From positions 1 through 37,542 of the IMG/VR virus record IMGVR_UViG_3300031857_000570: a DNA stretch of 37,542 nucleotides. One strand, given 5' to 3'. The position numbers and the translations under genes were made by a program. This DNA is from a virus. The notes beneath the pieces are model-generated. The model saw only the letters and a list, made by a program, of their open reading frames with translations, was not told the origin of the DNA and made no database searches. This document shows, in pieces, positions 31,852 to 37,542 of the stretch; position 1 is the stretch's first letter, and the number at the start of each line of letters is the position of its first letter.

Positions 31852-34685
31852 GCATTTCTGTAATTTGTGCGTGCAAAAATCGCAATTCCCCTCTTCACAT
31901 ATCGTTAAATTCTTGGTTAAATTTTAAAGAAATTACTGAGATTATTATAGTTGATTGGAGTTCTGATGAACCTTTAGGATATCTAACTAAACTTGATCCA
32001 CGGATTAAAATTGTAAGAGTTTCAGATAAAAAATATTTTAATCAACCACAACCTTTAAACCTTGCTGCAAGTATTGCGACTGGTGATTATATTCTTAAAC
32101 TTGATACTGATTATATAACTAATCCATATTTCAATTTTATTGAAAGATATTTTCCTACAGATAATTCTTTCACTTCAGGAGTTCATAATATCAAAAGTCC
32201 AGAATACTATGACGAAGAAACTGGTCTTTATATGATCGACAAATCTAGTATGAGTGATGCTGATTTGCAGGAATATTTCAACTCTTATAGCCCATACTTT
32301 AAGTATCTTACTGGATTTTTATTTGTTAGTAGAGAGAACTTTAATAAAGTTGGTGGATATAATGAAAATCTTGGAAAATACTATGCATTTGAGGATAGTG
32401 AGATTTATAAGAGATTGGAAAATCTTGGATTAACTCACAACAAAATGGATTATGATTATAATTTAATTCATATTCCACACCCAGATGTTAAGAGAGTTGA
32501 AAACTTTGAGGGTTATGATGAAAAAGATAGAGAATGGATAAATTCAATTCAATATGATCCAGATAGATGGCAAGCCGAATACTTCATTTCTCAATCACAT
32601 GTTAAACAAAATGTAGGAATGATTGGAGAAATTGATTATACATATGTCAATTCAAAGACTAAATGGGATGTTATTAGAGTAGATGAACAAAATTATTTTG
32701 CAGAAGATCTAAAAGTGGAAAATAAGTTAGATGGATTTTCAAGTGTTTATTATGTAAGTCTTGAAGAATGTGGGAATAGAAGAAGAAATCTGGAATTTGA
32801 ATTTGATAAGTATAATATCCAACCAAAAGCAATCATATCAAAAAGATTTTCAGAATGCAGTGATATTATTACAGGAAAATATGTTTATCAGTTAAATGAT
32901 GGAACAAAGGGATGTTGCATATCTCATCTTAAAGCAATTAAAGATTGGTATGAAAATACTGATGAAGACTATGGATTTTTCTGTGAGGATGATTTAAGTC
33001 TAGAAACAGTTGAATATTGGAATTTTACTTGGCAACAATTTATAGAAAGTATTCCAGAAGATGCAGATTGCGTTCAGTTACTTACAATCCGTAGTGAGTT
33101 TGATACATTTGAAATTCGTGAGAGATATTGGGATGATTGGGGAGCAACAGCATATATTATGACTAGAGATTATGCTAAAAAGATAATTGATACTTATGTC
33201 AAAGAAGATTCATATCATTTAGAAATTCCAAATCAAGACGTAATGCCTTTAATAGAAAATATTCTGTTTGCAAGTGTTGGAAAAACATATACTTACCCAA
33301 TATTTGTTGAAAATATTGATTTTAAATCCACTTTTGTTGGAAATGATGATGATGTAAGTGATGGTCAAAAAACAAATCATAAGAAGTCAAGAGAGATTGT
33401 TTTAAATTATTGGAAAAATAAAAATATAGTAGAAAAGACGGAACTTGAAGTCCTTTTAACGGAATATTCTTGCGATACTGAAAATCCGGAACATAATTTT
33501 AGTCTTGGTATTTGGTATGAAAATGAAGGACACACTGCCCCAGCTCTTTCATACTATTTAAGATGTGCAGAAAGAGCATATGAATCTAATTCAGATTTAG
33601 CATATGAAGCCCTCATTCGGGGTTCTTATTGCTACGAGAAGCAGGGAACAAGAGATGGAAGTGCAAGATCAATGCTCTGGCAAGCACAAGCATTTAGACC
33701 AGATAGACCAGAGTCACACTTTTTATTGTCAAGATTTGCAGAGAGAAGAGAATGGTGGCAAGATTGTTATATGAATGCAGATTTGGCACTTAGATATTGC
33801 AATTTTGACAATCAACCTCTTCGCACTAATGTTGAATATCCAGGGCAATATGGACTTTTATACTTAAAATCAATTGCTGCTTGGTGGTGGGGGAAGGGAA
33901 AAGAAACTAGACTTCTCCTACAAGAAATAAAAAATAATCATCAAGTTAGATCTGAAGATTTTGATTTAATTCAAAATCGCTTGATGGAATTAGCTACTGG
34001 ATATATTCCAGAATCTGAATTAAAGTACACTAAGAATACTGGTCAAGAGTTAAGATTTAAATTTAATGATTGTGAAAATATAGAGAGAAATTATTCGCAA
34101 GCATTTCAAGATTTATTTGTATTGACTGCTTTAGATGGAAAGAAAAATGGAACTTATCTTGAAATAGGAGCACAAGAACCATTTTATCAAAATAATACTG
34201 CTCTTTTAGAAACTCAATTTGAGTGGAAAGGTGTATCTATAGAAATACGTCAAGATTTGTGTGAAATGTTTTCTCAACAAAGAAAAAACACAATATTATG
34301 TCAGGATGCTACAAAAATAAATTATCTTAACTTATTGAACAATTTTAAGTATGGAAATATAATTGATTATCTTCAAGTGGATTGTGAGCCATCTAAAACT
34401 ACATTTGAAATCTTATTAATGATTCCATTTGATGAATATCAATTCAGAATTATTACTTATGAGCACGATTATTATGTTGATTTAACAAATTCATATAGAG
34501 ACAAATCTAGAGAATACTTATTGTCAAAAGGATATAAACTTCTTGTTTCTAACGTCGCACTAAATGAATGGAGTCCATTTGAAGATTGGTGGTATCATCC
34601 AGATCTTGTTGATCCTGCCATTGTAGAACAAGTAAAAAATATATCCGACATTACAGATATAAGGCACTATATGATTGAACGCTAA
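31848..34685 (+). CDS. Four-domain glycan enzyme: GT2 + GT25 + TPR-like + SAM methyltransferase
   Basis: This protein is 945 aa. Residues 1-250 are a GT2 glycosyltransferase (MSISVICACKNRN, IIIVDWSSDEP, DYILKLDTDY with D86-x-D88, YAFEDSEIYKRL). Residues about 296-525 are a GT25-type domain (SSVYYVSLEECGNRRRNLEF, KGCCISHLKAIKDW, DYGFFCEDDLSLE with E380-D-D382, DDWGATAYIMTRDYAKKIID). Residues about 545-715 are helical, TPR-like repeats (NPEHNFSLGIWYENEGHTAP, SHFLLSRFAERREWWQDCYM). Residues about 748-920 are an FkbM/Methyltransf-like domain (NGTYLEIGAQEPFY, DYLQVDCEPS). Two transferases, a scaffold and a methyltransferase in one chain could assemble and cap one repeat unit. It is last in the cassette and is followed by a strong hairpin. 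Confidence 0.82.
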   Translation: MSISVICACKNRNSPLHISLNSWLNFKEITEIIIVDWSSDEPLGYLTKLDPRIKIVRVSDKKYFNQPQPLNLAASIATGDYILKLDTDYITNPYFNFIERYFPTDNSFTSGVHNIKSPEYYDEETGLYMIDKSSMSDADLQEYFNSYSPYFKYLTGFLFVSRENFNKVGGYNENLGKYYAFEDSEIYKRLENLGLTHNKMDYDYNLIHIPHPDVKRVENFEGYDEKDREWINSIQYDPDRWQAEYFISQSHVKQNVGMIGEIDYTYVNSKTKWDVIRVDEQNYFAEDLKVENKLDGFSSVYYVSLEECGNRRRNLEFEFDKYNIQPKAIISKRFSECSDIITGKYVYQLNDGTKGCCISHLKAIKDWYENTDEDYGFFCEDDLSLETVEYWNFTWQQFIESIPEDADCVQLLTIRSEFDTFEIRERYWDDWGATAYIMTRDYAKKIIDTYVKEDSYHLEIPNQDVMPLIENILFASVGKTYTYPIFVENIDFKSTFVGNDDDVSDGQKTNHKKSREIVLNYWKNKNIVEKTELEVLLTEYSCDTENPEHNFSLGIWYENEGHTAPALSYYLRCAERAYESNSDLAYEALIRGSYCYEKQGTRDGSARSMLWQAQAFRPDRPESHFLLSRFAERREWWQDCYMNADLALRYCNFDNQPLRTNVEYPGQYGLLYLKSIAAWWWGKGKETRLLLQEIKNNHQVRSEDFDLIQNRLMELATGYIPESELKYTKNTGQELRFKFNDCENIERNYSQAFQDLFVLTALDGKKNGTYLEIGAQEPFYQNNTALLETQFEWKGVSIEIRQDLCEMFSQQRKNTILCQDATKINYLNLLNNFKYGNIIDYLQVDCEPSKTTFEILLMIPFDEYQFRIITYEHDYYVDLTNSYRDKSREYLLSKGYKLLVSNVALNEWSPFEDWWYHPDLVDPAIVEQVKNISDITDIRHYMIER

Positions 34686-34709
34686 GAGACACTCCACAAA
34701 CCGTCCACC

Positions 34710-34738
34710 AAGACCCTGCAGCGACCCTGCGGGGTCTT
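34710..34738 (+). terminator. GC-rich 12-bp hairpin after the glycan cassette
   Basis: Arms AAGACCCTGCAG (34710-34721) and CTGCGGGGTCTT (34727-34738) pair over 12 bp with one T-G wobble and a 5-nt loop CGACC. It begins 24 bp after the stop of the 945-aa gene. There is no long T run; it is followed by ATAGTATG. A second hairpin with the same design is at 36770. It probably ends the cassette transcript and/or forms a regulatory structure. Confidence 0.65.
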
Positions 34739-34743
34739 ATAGT
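34738..34743 (+). promoter_or_regulatory. Possible -10 box (TATAGT) directly after the hairpin
   Basis: TATAGT within TTATAGTATG matches the -10 of the clearer promoter at 36775-36803, where the same context follows the same type of hairpin. The -35 position here reads CCTGCA, which is poor, so the promoter may need an activator or be weak. It would serve the small gene at 34766 and the metalloprotease. Confidence 0.4.
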
Positions 34744-34765
34744 ATGTGAAGACAACCAACCGACT

Positions 34766-34867
34766 ATGTACTCCAATCTTGACCGTCTGATCTTTGTTGG
34801 TTCCTTTGTATGGTTCATTCACTGGGGAACTAAGGTTTCTGAAGCAGTCTTGAACTTTGTATTCTAA
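34766..34867 (+). CDS. Small 33-aa hydrophobic peptide
   Basis: A short frame beginning MYSNLDRLIFVGSFVWFIHW and ending SEAVLNFVF. Its TAA at 34865-34867 overlaps the ATG of the metalloprotease gene as TAATG, a common coupling arrangement. Residues 8-20 form a short hydrophobic stretch rich in aromatic residues, so it may associate with the membrane. It fills the space between the hairpin/-10 box and the protease, which would otherwise be an unexplained leader. No ribosome-binding site is obvious. It could be a leader peptide rather than a functional protein. Confidence 0.45.
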   Translation: MYSNLDRLIFVGSFVWFIHWGTKVSEAVLNFVF

Positions 34868-35283
34868 TGCTATCACTCTATACATCAGGTTCTAAGTACT
34901 CCAGGAGACGCTGTGAGAGCATTGTTTCCTGGTTTATGCAGAAGTACCTCAAAAGATACAATATTGAGATTGAAGTGCTTCACAGAGGTCTTCTGAGAGA
35001 AGGTGTGTGTGGATGGTGTATTGTAACTGATTGTAATTGGAGACCCAGAAGTTTTCTAATTGAGATTCACAATCAACTTTCTATAGAAGATTACACAAAG
35101 ACACTGCTTCATGAACTTTATCATATTCTACAGCATATTCGTGGTGATCTCCGTGATAAGAGAGGTATCCGTTGTTGGAAAGGTATTGATTGCTCTGAAC
35201 TGGATTATTCCGAACAACCTTGGGAACAAGAAGCACACTCAAAAGAACAAGAACTCTACGATGAGTACTTGACATCACTCTAA
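34867..35283 (+). CDS. Putative HExxH zinc metalloprotease
   Basis: This 138-aa protein has the zinc-binding motif TLLHELYHILQH (79-90; H82, E83, H86). A third ligand is probably in QPWEQEAHSKEQEL (E120 or E122), as in ImmA/IrrE- and SprT-like peptidases whose third ligand is a downstream Glu or His. The N-terminal half is basic and beta-rich (KYSRRRCESIVSWFMQKYLK, RPRSFLIEIHN). The size is that of a minimal protease domain. In phages such enzymes may cleave host repressors or defence regulators, but the target is unknown. A perfect -35 hexamer for the next gene is inside its 3' end. Confidence 0.75.
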   Translation: MLSLYTSGSKYSRRRCESIVSWFMQKYLKRYNIEIEVLHRGLLREGVCGWCIVTDCNWRPRSFLIEIHNQLSIEDYTKTLLHELYHILQHIRGDLRDKRGIRCWKGIDCSELDYSEQPWEQEAHSKEQELYDEYLTSL

Positions 35284-35297
35284 AAACTCTGTACAAT
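35269..35297 (+). promoter_or_regulatory. Strong sigma70-type promoter (TTGACA-17-TACAAT)
   Basis: TTGACA at 35269-35274, a 17-bp spacer, then TACAAT at 35292-35297. The -35 is consensus and lies inside the protease gene's end. Expected transcription start is near 35304, leaving about 19 nt before the ATG at 35323, with TGGAGG at 35306-35311. An early-type promoter read by host polymerase. Confidence 0.8.
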
Positions 35298-35322
35298 GAC
35301 CTTTGTGGAGGTTGAAAAAACT

Positions 35323-35541
35323 ATGAACTCTATTAAAGCTCCAAAGATGAAGAAACGATTTGTAAGTGTAACTCCGAAGAGTTCCAAAGCGTTCAATCGC
35401 TTTGTGAACATTATGAGTTCTCTGCATTCTTGTGAAGTAGAACAAGAGACGACCGATAAGTTCTTTCTTGTTTCTTTGAACAAACAATACTGCTTCTGGA
35501 TTCAGAAAGAAGGAAATGAGCACTGGGAGATTGGAAAATAA
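35323..35541 (+). CDS. Small basic hypothetical protein (early gene)
   Basis: This is a 72-aa protein from the ATG at 35323. An in-frame ATG at 35296 is rejected because it overlaps the -10 box of the promoter. The chain reads NSIKAPKMKKRFVSVTPKSS, KAFNRFVNIMSSLHSCEVEQ, KFFLVSLNKQYCFWIQKEGN, HWEIGK. The lysine-rich N-terminus and the NRF..(I/L)M..LHSC.VEQ block resemble a small protein conserved among T4-like cyanophages; its function is unknown. A strong early promoter suggests expression soon after infection, perhaps in host takeover. Confidence 0.7.
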   Translation: MNSIKAPKMKKRFVSVTPKSSKAFNRFVNIMSSLHSCEVEQETTDKFFLVSLNKQYCFWIQKEGNEHWEIGK

Positions 35542-35544
35542 ATA
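35537..35544 (+). promoter_or_regulatory. Late promoter-like box (AATAAATA)
   Basis: AATAAATA overlaps the stop of the previous small gene and lies 29 bp before the ATG at 35566. It matches TATAAATA at seven of eight positions. Its presence in an otherwise early-looking region suggests some of these genes are also transcribed late. Confidence 0.5.
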
Positions 35545-35565
35545 GTAGAAGAATAGGGAAGAACT

Positions 35566-35754
35566 ATGGTTGTGTTTCTTGCAACAACCATTATTAATTG
35601 CTCTGATGCCGTTTCTATTATCAATCGTCTTACAAAGGTTGTAGGTCTTACTACTCAACAACGAATAGAAATCATTTCAACAATTCAAAAATCTATTCCT
35701 TCTTGTCCTCTAATTATCAAACCCAATGAACCAAAAAGAACTTCAAGCAATTGA
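35566..35754 (+). CDS. Small hypothetical protein
   Basis: This 62-aa protein has GGGAAG upstream of ATG. It starts VVFLATTIINCSDAVSIINR, continues LTKVVGLTTQQRIEIISTIQ, and ends KSIPSCPLIIKPNEPKRTSS. Two short amphipathic helices (about 13-24 and 29-43) separated by a turn are likely. The hydrophobic N-terminus is too short and polar for a clear membrane span. No family is recognised. Its last 29 bp overlap the next gene in another frame, a sign of strong compaction. Confidence 0.55.
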   Translation: MVVFLATTIINCSDAVSIINRLTKVVGLTTQQRIEIISTIQKSIPSCPLIIKPNEPKRTSSN

Positions 35755-35917
35755 TTTGATGTTGGAAGACCTACAAACAAATCATCCAGAAATCCGTACT
35801 GTTGCTAAAGAGTTGGATTGTGAAACTGAACTTGAAGCACTCAAAGTGGAAATGCTTGATTATCTTTACTCAATAAAGTCTTATCTTTACTCAATAAAGT
35901 CTTATCACAATCCATGA
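35726..35917 (+). CDS. Small acidic hypothetical protein with tandem YLYSIKS
   Basis: This is a 63-aa protein: NQKELQAIDLMLEDLQTNHP, EIRTVAKELDCETELEALKV, EMLDYLYSIKS, YLYSIKS, YHNP. The first 45 residues form two acidic helices; the C-terminus carries a seven-residue repeat caused by a perfect 21-bp duplication (35861-35902). No domain is recognised. It overlaps both neighbours: 29 bp with the previous gene and ATGA with the next. Confidence 0.55.
   Translation: MNQKELQAIDLMLEDLQTNHPEIRTVAKELDCETELEALKVEMLDYLYSIKSYLYSIKSYHNP
35861..35902 (+). repeat. Perfect 21-bp tandem duplication
   Basis: TATCTTTACTCAATAAAGTC plus T occurs twice in direct succession (35861-35881 and 35882-35902), adding seven residues in frame near the C-terminus of a small gene. 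Confidence 0.9.
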
Positions 35918-36159
35918 ATGCACAGTATATCTACCTGACTATATTCTTTTGTATTGGTTATTTAATTATAACAGACCAATCAATAGCGAGGGCATTTCAT
36001 ATGTTCACTCAATTGGTAAGAGTTCAGTACGAAAAGACAAAGTGGTGGGCGCTACACAATCCAGCAAATCCAATCATTAAGTATTTGATTTGGCGTCGTT
36101 CTATGAGACTTGCTAAAGATTTGCAAAGAGAACTTGCAGAAAAATCAAAAGACGTATAA
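35914..36159 (+). CDS. Small membrane-anchored hypothetical protein
   Basis: This 81-aa protein starts NAQYIYLTIFFCIGYLIITD, a probable N-terminal membrane anchor (about 4-20). A cytoplasmic-type basic segment follows (QLVRVQYEKTKWWALHNPAN) and an amphipathic, basic tail (YLIWRRSMRLAKDLQRELAE). By the positive-inside rule the tail should lie in the cytoplasm. Similar single-span small proteins occur in marine T4-like phages without known function. Its ATG overlaps the previous stop. Its 3' end contains a promoter for the next gene. Confidence 0.6.
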   Translation: MNAQYIYLTIFFCIGYLIITDQSIARAFHMFTQLVRVQYEKTKWWALHNPANPIIKYLIWRRSMRLAKDLQRELAEKSKDV

Positions 36160-36162
36160 AAT
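36134..36162 (+). promoter_or_regulatory. Sigma70-type promoter (TTGCAG-17-TAAAAT)
   Basis: TTGCAG at 36134-36139, a 17-bp spacer and TAAAAT at 36157-36162, ending just past the stop of the membrane protein gene. Transcription would begin near 36169, 20 nt before the ATG at 36189, with GAGGA at 36176-36180. Confidence 0.6.
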
Positions 36163-36188
36163 AGTATGTGTAATTGAGGAATGGAATT

Positions 36189-36413
36189 ATGTCCAGGACT
36201 TATCGCAAAATTGATTACATTGGTAAATGTGCTCTTCGTCACCCTAAAACATCAAATGAACGAAAGCACTTGATTGGTATTCTTCAAGATAATCAATATG
36301 AAGATTATTTAATCTCAGGTCTAAATCATCTTCACCATCGTCTGTCTCACTGCCCAACTGCTTGGGATGATAAAGTGGTCTCAGCGTACTATGAGGAGGA
36401 TTTTAAGTTCTAA
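36189..36413 (+). CDS. Small hypothetical protein
   Basis: The ATG at 36189, 8 bp after GAGGA, gives 74 aa. A TTG at 36174 would add five residues and includes the ribosome-binding site, so it is unlikely. The sequence begins SRTYRKIDYIGKCALRHPKT and continues SNERKHLIGILQDNQYEDYL and ISGLNHLHHRLSHCPTAWDD, ending AYYEEDFKF. A basic N-terminus and acidic C-terminus are evident. Several His and Cys residues (C14, H17, H47, H49, H50, H54, C55) could bind metal, but there is no recognised zinc-finger spacing. Function unknown. Confidence 0.6.
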   Translation: MSRTYRKIDYIGKCALRHPKTSNERKHLIGILQDNQYEDYLISGLNHLHHRLSHCPTAWDDKVVSAYYEEDFKF

Positions 36414-36417
36414 ATAA
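36410..36417 (+). promoter_or_regulatory. Late promoter-like box (CTAAATAA)
   Basis: CTAAATAA overlaps the stop of the previous gene and lies exactly 29 bp before the ATG at 36439, the same octamer and spacing as at 953-960. Weaker match than the NATAAATA boxes. Confidence 0.4.
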
Positions 36418-36438
36418 CACTATATCTGGATAATACAT

Positions 36439-36747
36439 ATGCTTTCTACGCAATATCGTCTTCGTCTTGAGTTTATTTGTAGCAGAATTGAAAAACATGA
36501 AGAAGTACAATTAGAAGATATGATTTGGGCAGAAAAACTTGCTTCACATAATCGTTCTGCTGCAACAATTTTGAGAAAATCCCGTAGAAAAGCAGCAAAT
36601 CCAGACATGAACGAAGATAGTTTAGATGGGTTTTTAAATGCATTGGATTTAGGAGATCCAGATCCATCTAATCATCGTAATCGTTTTGATAGTCCTGATG
36701 ATATTGCAGATTTTTTCCATAATGGTGATGGAATGAGACGGGACTGA
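36439..36747 (+). CDS. Conserved-type hypothetical protein
   Basis: This 102-aa protein has an N-terminal helical part, LSTQYRLRLEFICSRIEKHE then EVQLEDMIWAEKLASHNRSA and ATILRKSRRKA. It is followed by an acidic, Asp/Pro-rich tail, LDGFLNALDLGDPDPSNHRN and SPDDIADFFHNGDGMRRD. The QYRLRLEFIC...LEDMIWAEKLA block resembles a protein widespread in T4-like cyanophages, whose function I do not know. The acidic tail suggests binding to a basic partner or mimicry of nucleic acid. It is followed by the second hairpin/promoter element. Confidence 0.65.
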   Translation: MLSTQYRLRLEFICSRIEKHEEVQLEDMIWAEKLASHNRSAATILRKSRRKAANPDMNEDSLDGFLNALDLGDPDPSNHRNRFDSPDDIADFFHNGDGMRRD

Positions 36748-36769
36748 ACCACTTCCAAAACTGTCCACT

Positions 36770-36796
36770 GACCCTTGACTTTCGCAGTCAGGGGTC
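36770..36796 (+). terminator. 11-bp hairpin overlapping a promoter
   Basis: Arms GACCCTTGACT (36770-36780) and AGTCAGGGGTC (36786-36796) pair over 11 bp with one T-G wobble around the loop TTCGC. It is 22 bp after a stop codon. The left arm contains the -35 TTGACT and the right arm is in the spacer of the promoter at 36775-36803. Design and outer arms equal those of the hairpin at 34710. Confidence 0.7.
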
Positions 36797-36803
36797 TTAT
36801 AGT
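36775..36803 (+). promoter_or_regulatory. Sigma70-type promoter (TTGACT-17-TATAGT) within hairpin DNA
   Basis: TTGACT at 36775-36780, a 17-bp spacer and TATAGT at 36798-36803, 22 bp before the ATG at 36826. Transcription should begin near 36810. The -35 and spacer are the two arms of a hairpin, so the same DNA may both end the upstream transcript and start the next. Confidence 0.75.
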
Positions 36804-36825
36804 ATGAGTATACAAAACAAAACCG

Positions 36826-37437
36826 ATGACCTACAAAGCAACTCTCAAAGTTAAGTTTGATACTGAGTTCGTCAATCAATCCTCTTATGGTGTGTATGAT
36901 GATGAAACTCTTCCCGAAGAGCATTATACCTTTGAGGTTCCTGCTCACGATCTGAATACCATTCAACTGTTCCGTTTCTTTGGAACTGTTGCCCGCACGA
37001 TGGGACATAATGATGTGGGCATTATGAAAGGTGCTGCATCTCTTGCATTCAATGATATGCGTAATGAAGAGGATATGAAAAGGGTTGCTGATGAGTTTGA
37101 CCTGAAAATGGCAGAAGATTATGCAAAAGAACTTCGTAAGATGCAGGATGAGATTTATGTCCTGAAAGCAGAACTTTCCCGTCTTGAGCAACCTGATAAT
37201 CCTCAATATACTGATGAGGAAATGGAGGCGATGACTGCTCAGAATGAAGTCACCACACAAACTCTTAAGAACGCACAAGTGGTTTGCCGCGATTGTGGTT
37301 CTAAATATGGAACATATTCTGTTGGTTGTTCTTCTGTTTGGGAAGGTAAGTGTGGAGTATGTGGAGAAACTAAAGGTGTAACTGAAGTTCGTGATTATGC
37401 ATATTTGACTAAAGGTATCAAGGAGTTGTCTGAATGA
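36826..37437 (+). CDS. Coiled-coil protein with C-terminal zinc ribbon
   Basis: This 203-aa protein has an N-terminal beta region (TYKATLKVKFDTEFVNQ, HYTFEVPAHDLNTIQLFRFF). A helical centre includes coiled-coil-like EDYAKELRKMQDEIYVLKAE (about 97-116). A zinc ribbon follows with C154-x2-C157, C168, and C176-x2-C179 (VCRDCGSKYG ... GKCGVCGETKG). C154/C157/C176/C179 are the likely zinc ligands. Proteins like this appear in T4-like cyanophages and may bind nucleic acid or a host complex; the role is unknown. It has its own sigma70 promoter and overlaps the next gene by ATGA, so it is probably early. Confidence 0.72.
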   Translation: MTYKATLKVKFDTEFVNQSSYGVYDDETLPEEHYTFEVPAHDLNTIQLFRFFGTVARTMGHNDVGIMKGAASLAFNDMRNEEDMKRVADEFDLKMAEDYAKELRKMQDEIYVLKAELSRLEQPDNPQYTDEEMEAMTAQNEVTTQTLKNAQVVCRDCGSKYGTYSVGCSSVWEGKCGVCGETKGVTEVRDYAYLTKGIKELSE

Positions 37438-37542
37438 CTGAACGTTCGCAAGAATTTATGAATGCAGTATGGGAGCACCGAAATAATGGTGCTGATACTG
37501 AAGAGAAGTTAGTTGCTGCAATTCTGTTTATTGCTGCGGAGA
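37434..37542 (+). CDS. Partial hypothetical protein (3' end outside window)
   Basis: The ATG at 37434 overlaps the previous TGA. The 36 visible codons read TERSQEFMNAVWEHRNNGAD and TEEKLVAAILFIAAE after the initiator. A helical start is likely. Too short to assign a family. It is coupled to the zinc-ribbon gene and so probably expressed with it. Confidence 0.55.
   Translation, partial: MTERSQEFMNAVWEHRNNGADTEEKLVAAILFIAAE

Noticed and set aside
35296-35322. ATG at 35296 as start of the small early gene
   Set aside because: It overlaps the -10 box TACAAT, so it would lie upstream of the transcript start. The ATG at 35323 has TGGAGG upstream.
1-37542. tRNA or rRNA genes, integrase or attachment sites
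   Set aside because: No cloverleaf with a TTCRANYC arm, no rRNA-like block and no integrase motif was seen by eye. A tRNA scan would be needed to exclude divergent copies.
1-37542. Intrinsic terminators with long T runs between fibre genes
   Set aside because: Gaps are mostly under 40 bp and AT-rich without stable GC stems. Only the two hairpins at 34710 and 36770 are convincing.

Overview
The window looks like part of the genome of a large, T4-like marine myovirus, most probably a cyanophage. The evidence is a run of NATAAATA late-promoter-like boxes 23-34 bp before genes, very tight gene packing with ATGA stop/start overlaps, Gly-X-Gln collagen-like fibre genes, a Peptidase_S74 fibre, a free-standing HNH homing endonuclease, and small 3' genes that resemble conserved hypothetical proteins of marine T4-like cyanophages. 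The sequence is AT-rich. No photosynthesis gene, replication gene or tRNA is visible here, so the host assignment is an inference.

Layout. (1) 1-6867: the 3' end of a kelch-repeat protein, a prolyl-4-hydroxylase-type 2OG-Fe(II) oxygenase, a tail-assembly-chaperone-like protein, a second 2OG oxygenase (the only minus-strand gene), small structural proteins and the first giant collagen-like fibre. (2) 6879-22098: the adhesion module. It holds a 1310-aa collagen-like fibre, three tandem paralogues of a 'GLLIEE..RTNL' fibre family, an HNH endonuclease, an S74 self-cleaving fibre, another collagen-like fibre, a glycine-rich adhesin, and a beta-helix fibre whose C-terminal module also exists as a separate gene. 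(3) 22140-34685: a 12.5-kb, mostly translationally coupled cassette for glycan synthesis and modification. It encodes a GH130-like beta-propeller, FkbM methyltransferases, a GT11 fucosyltransferase, a WavE-type protein, a sugar nucleotidyltransferase, a cupin, a RuBisCO-like protein, a methyltransferase-GDPD fusion and a 945-aa GT2-GT25-TPR-methyltransferase protein. (4) 34686-37542: small early-type genes with recognisable sigma70 promoters and two related hairpins, including an HExxH metalloprotease and a zinc-ribbon protein.

How the genes may work together. Region 2 is a store of exchangeable host-recognition parts sharing repeated DNA, which suits recombination between fibres. Region 3 probably builds or alters a sugar polymer, either on the host surface (superinfection exclusion) or on the virion. 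Its most unusual member is the RuBisCO-like protein at 29427-30665. It keeps the metal-site triad (K185, D187, E188) and the lysine pair of the fold, but lacks residues needed for carboxylation by my hand alignment, and its 3' half is distinctly GC-richer than its neighbours. A nucleotidyltransferase, cupin and RuBisCO-like protein packed together suggest an undescribed sugar- or acid-modification step; this pathway is an inference.
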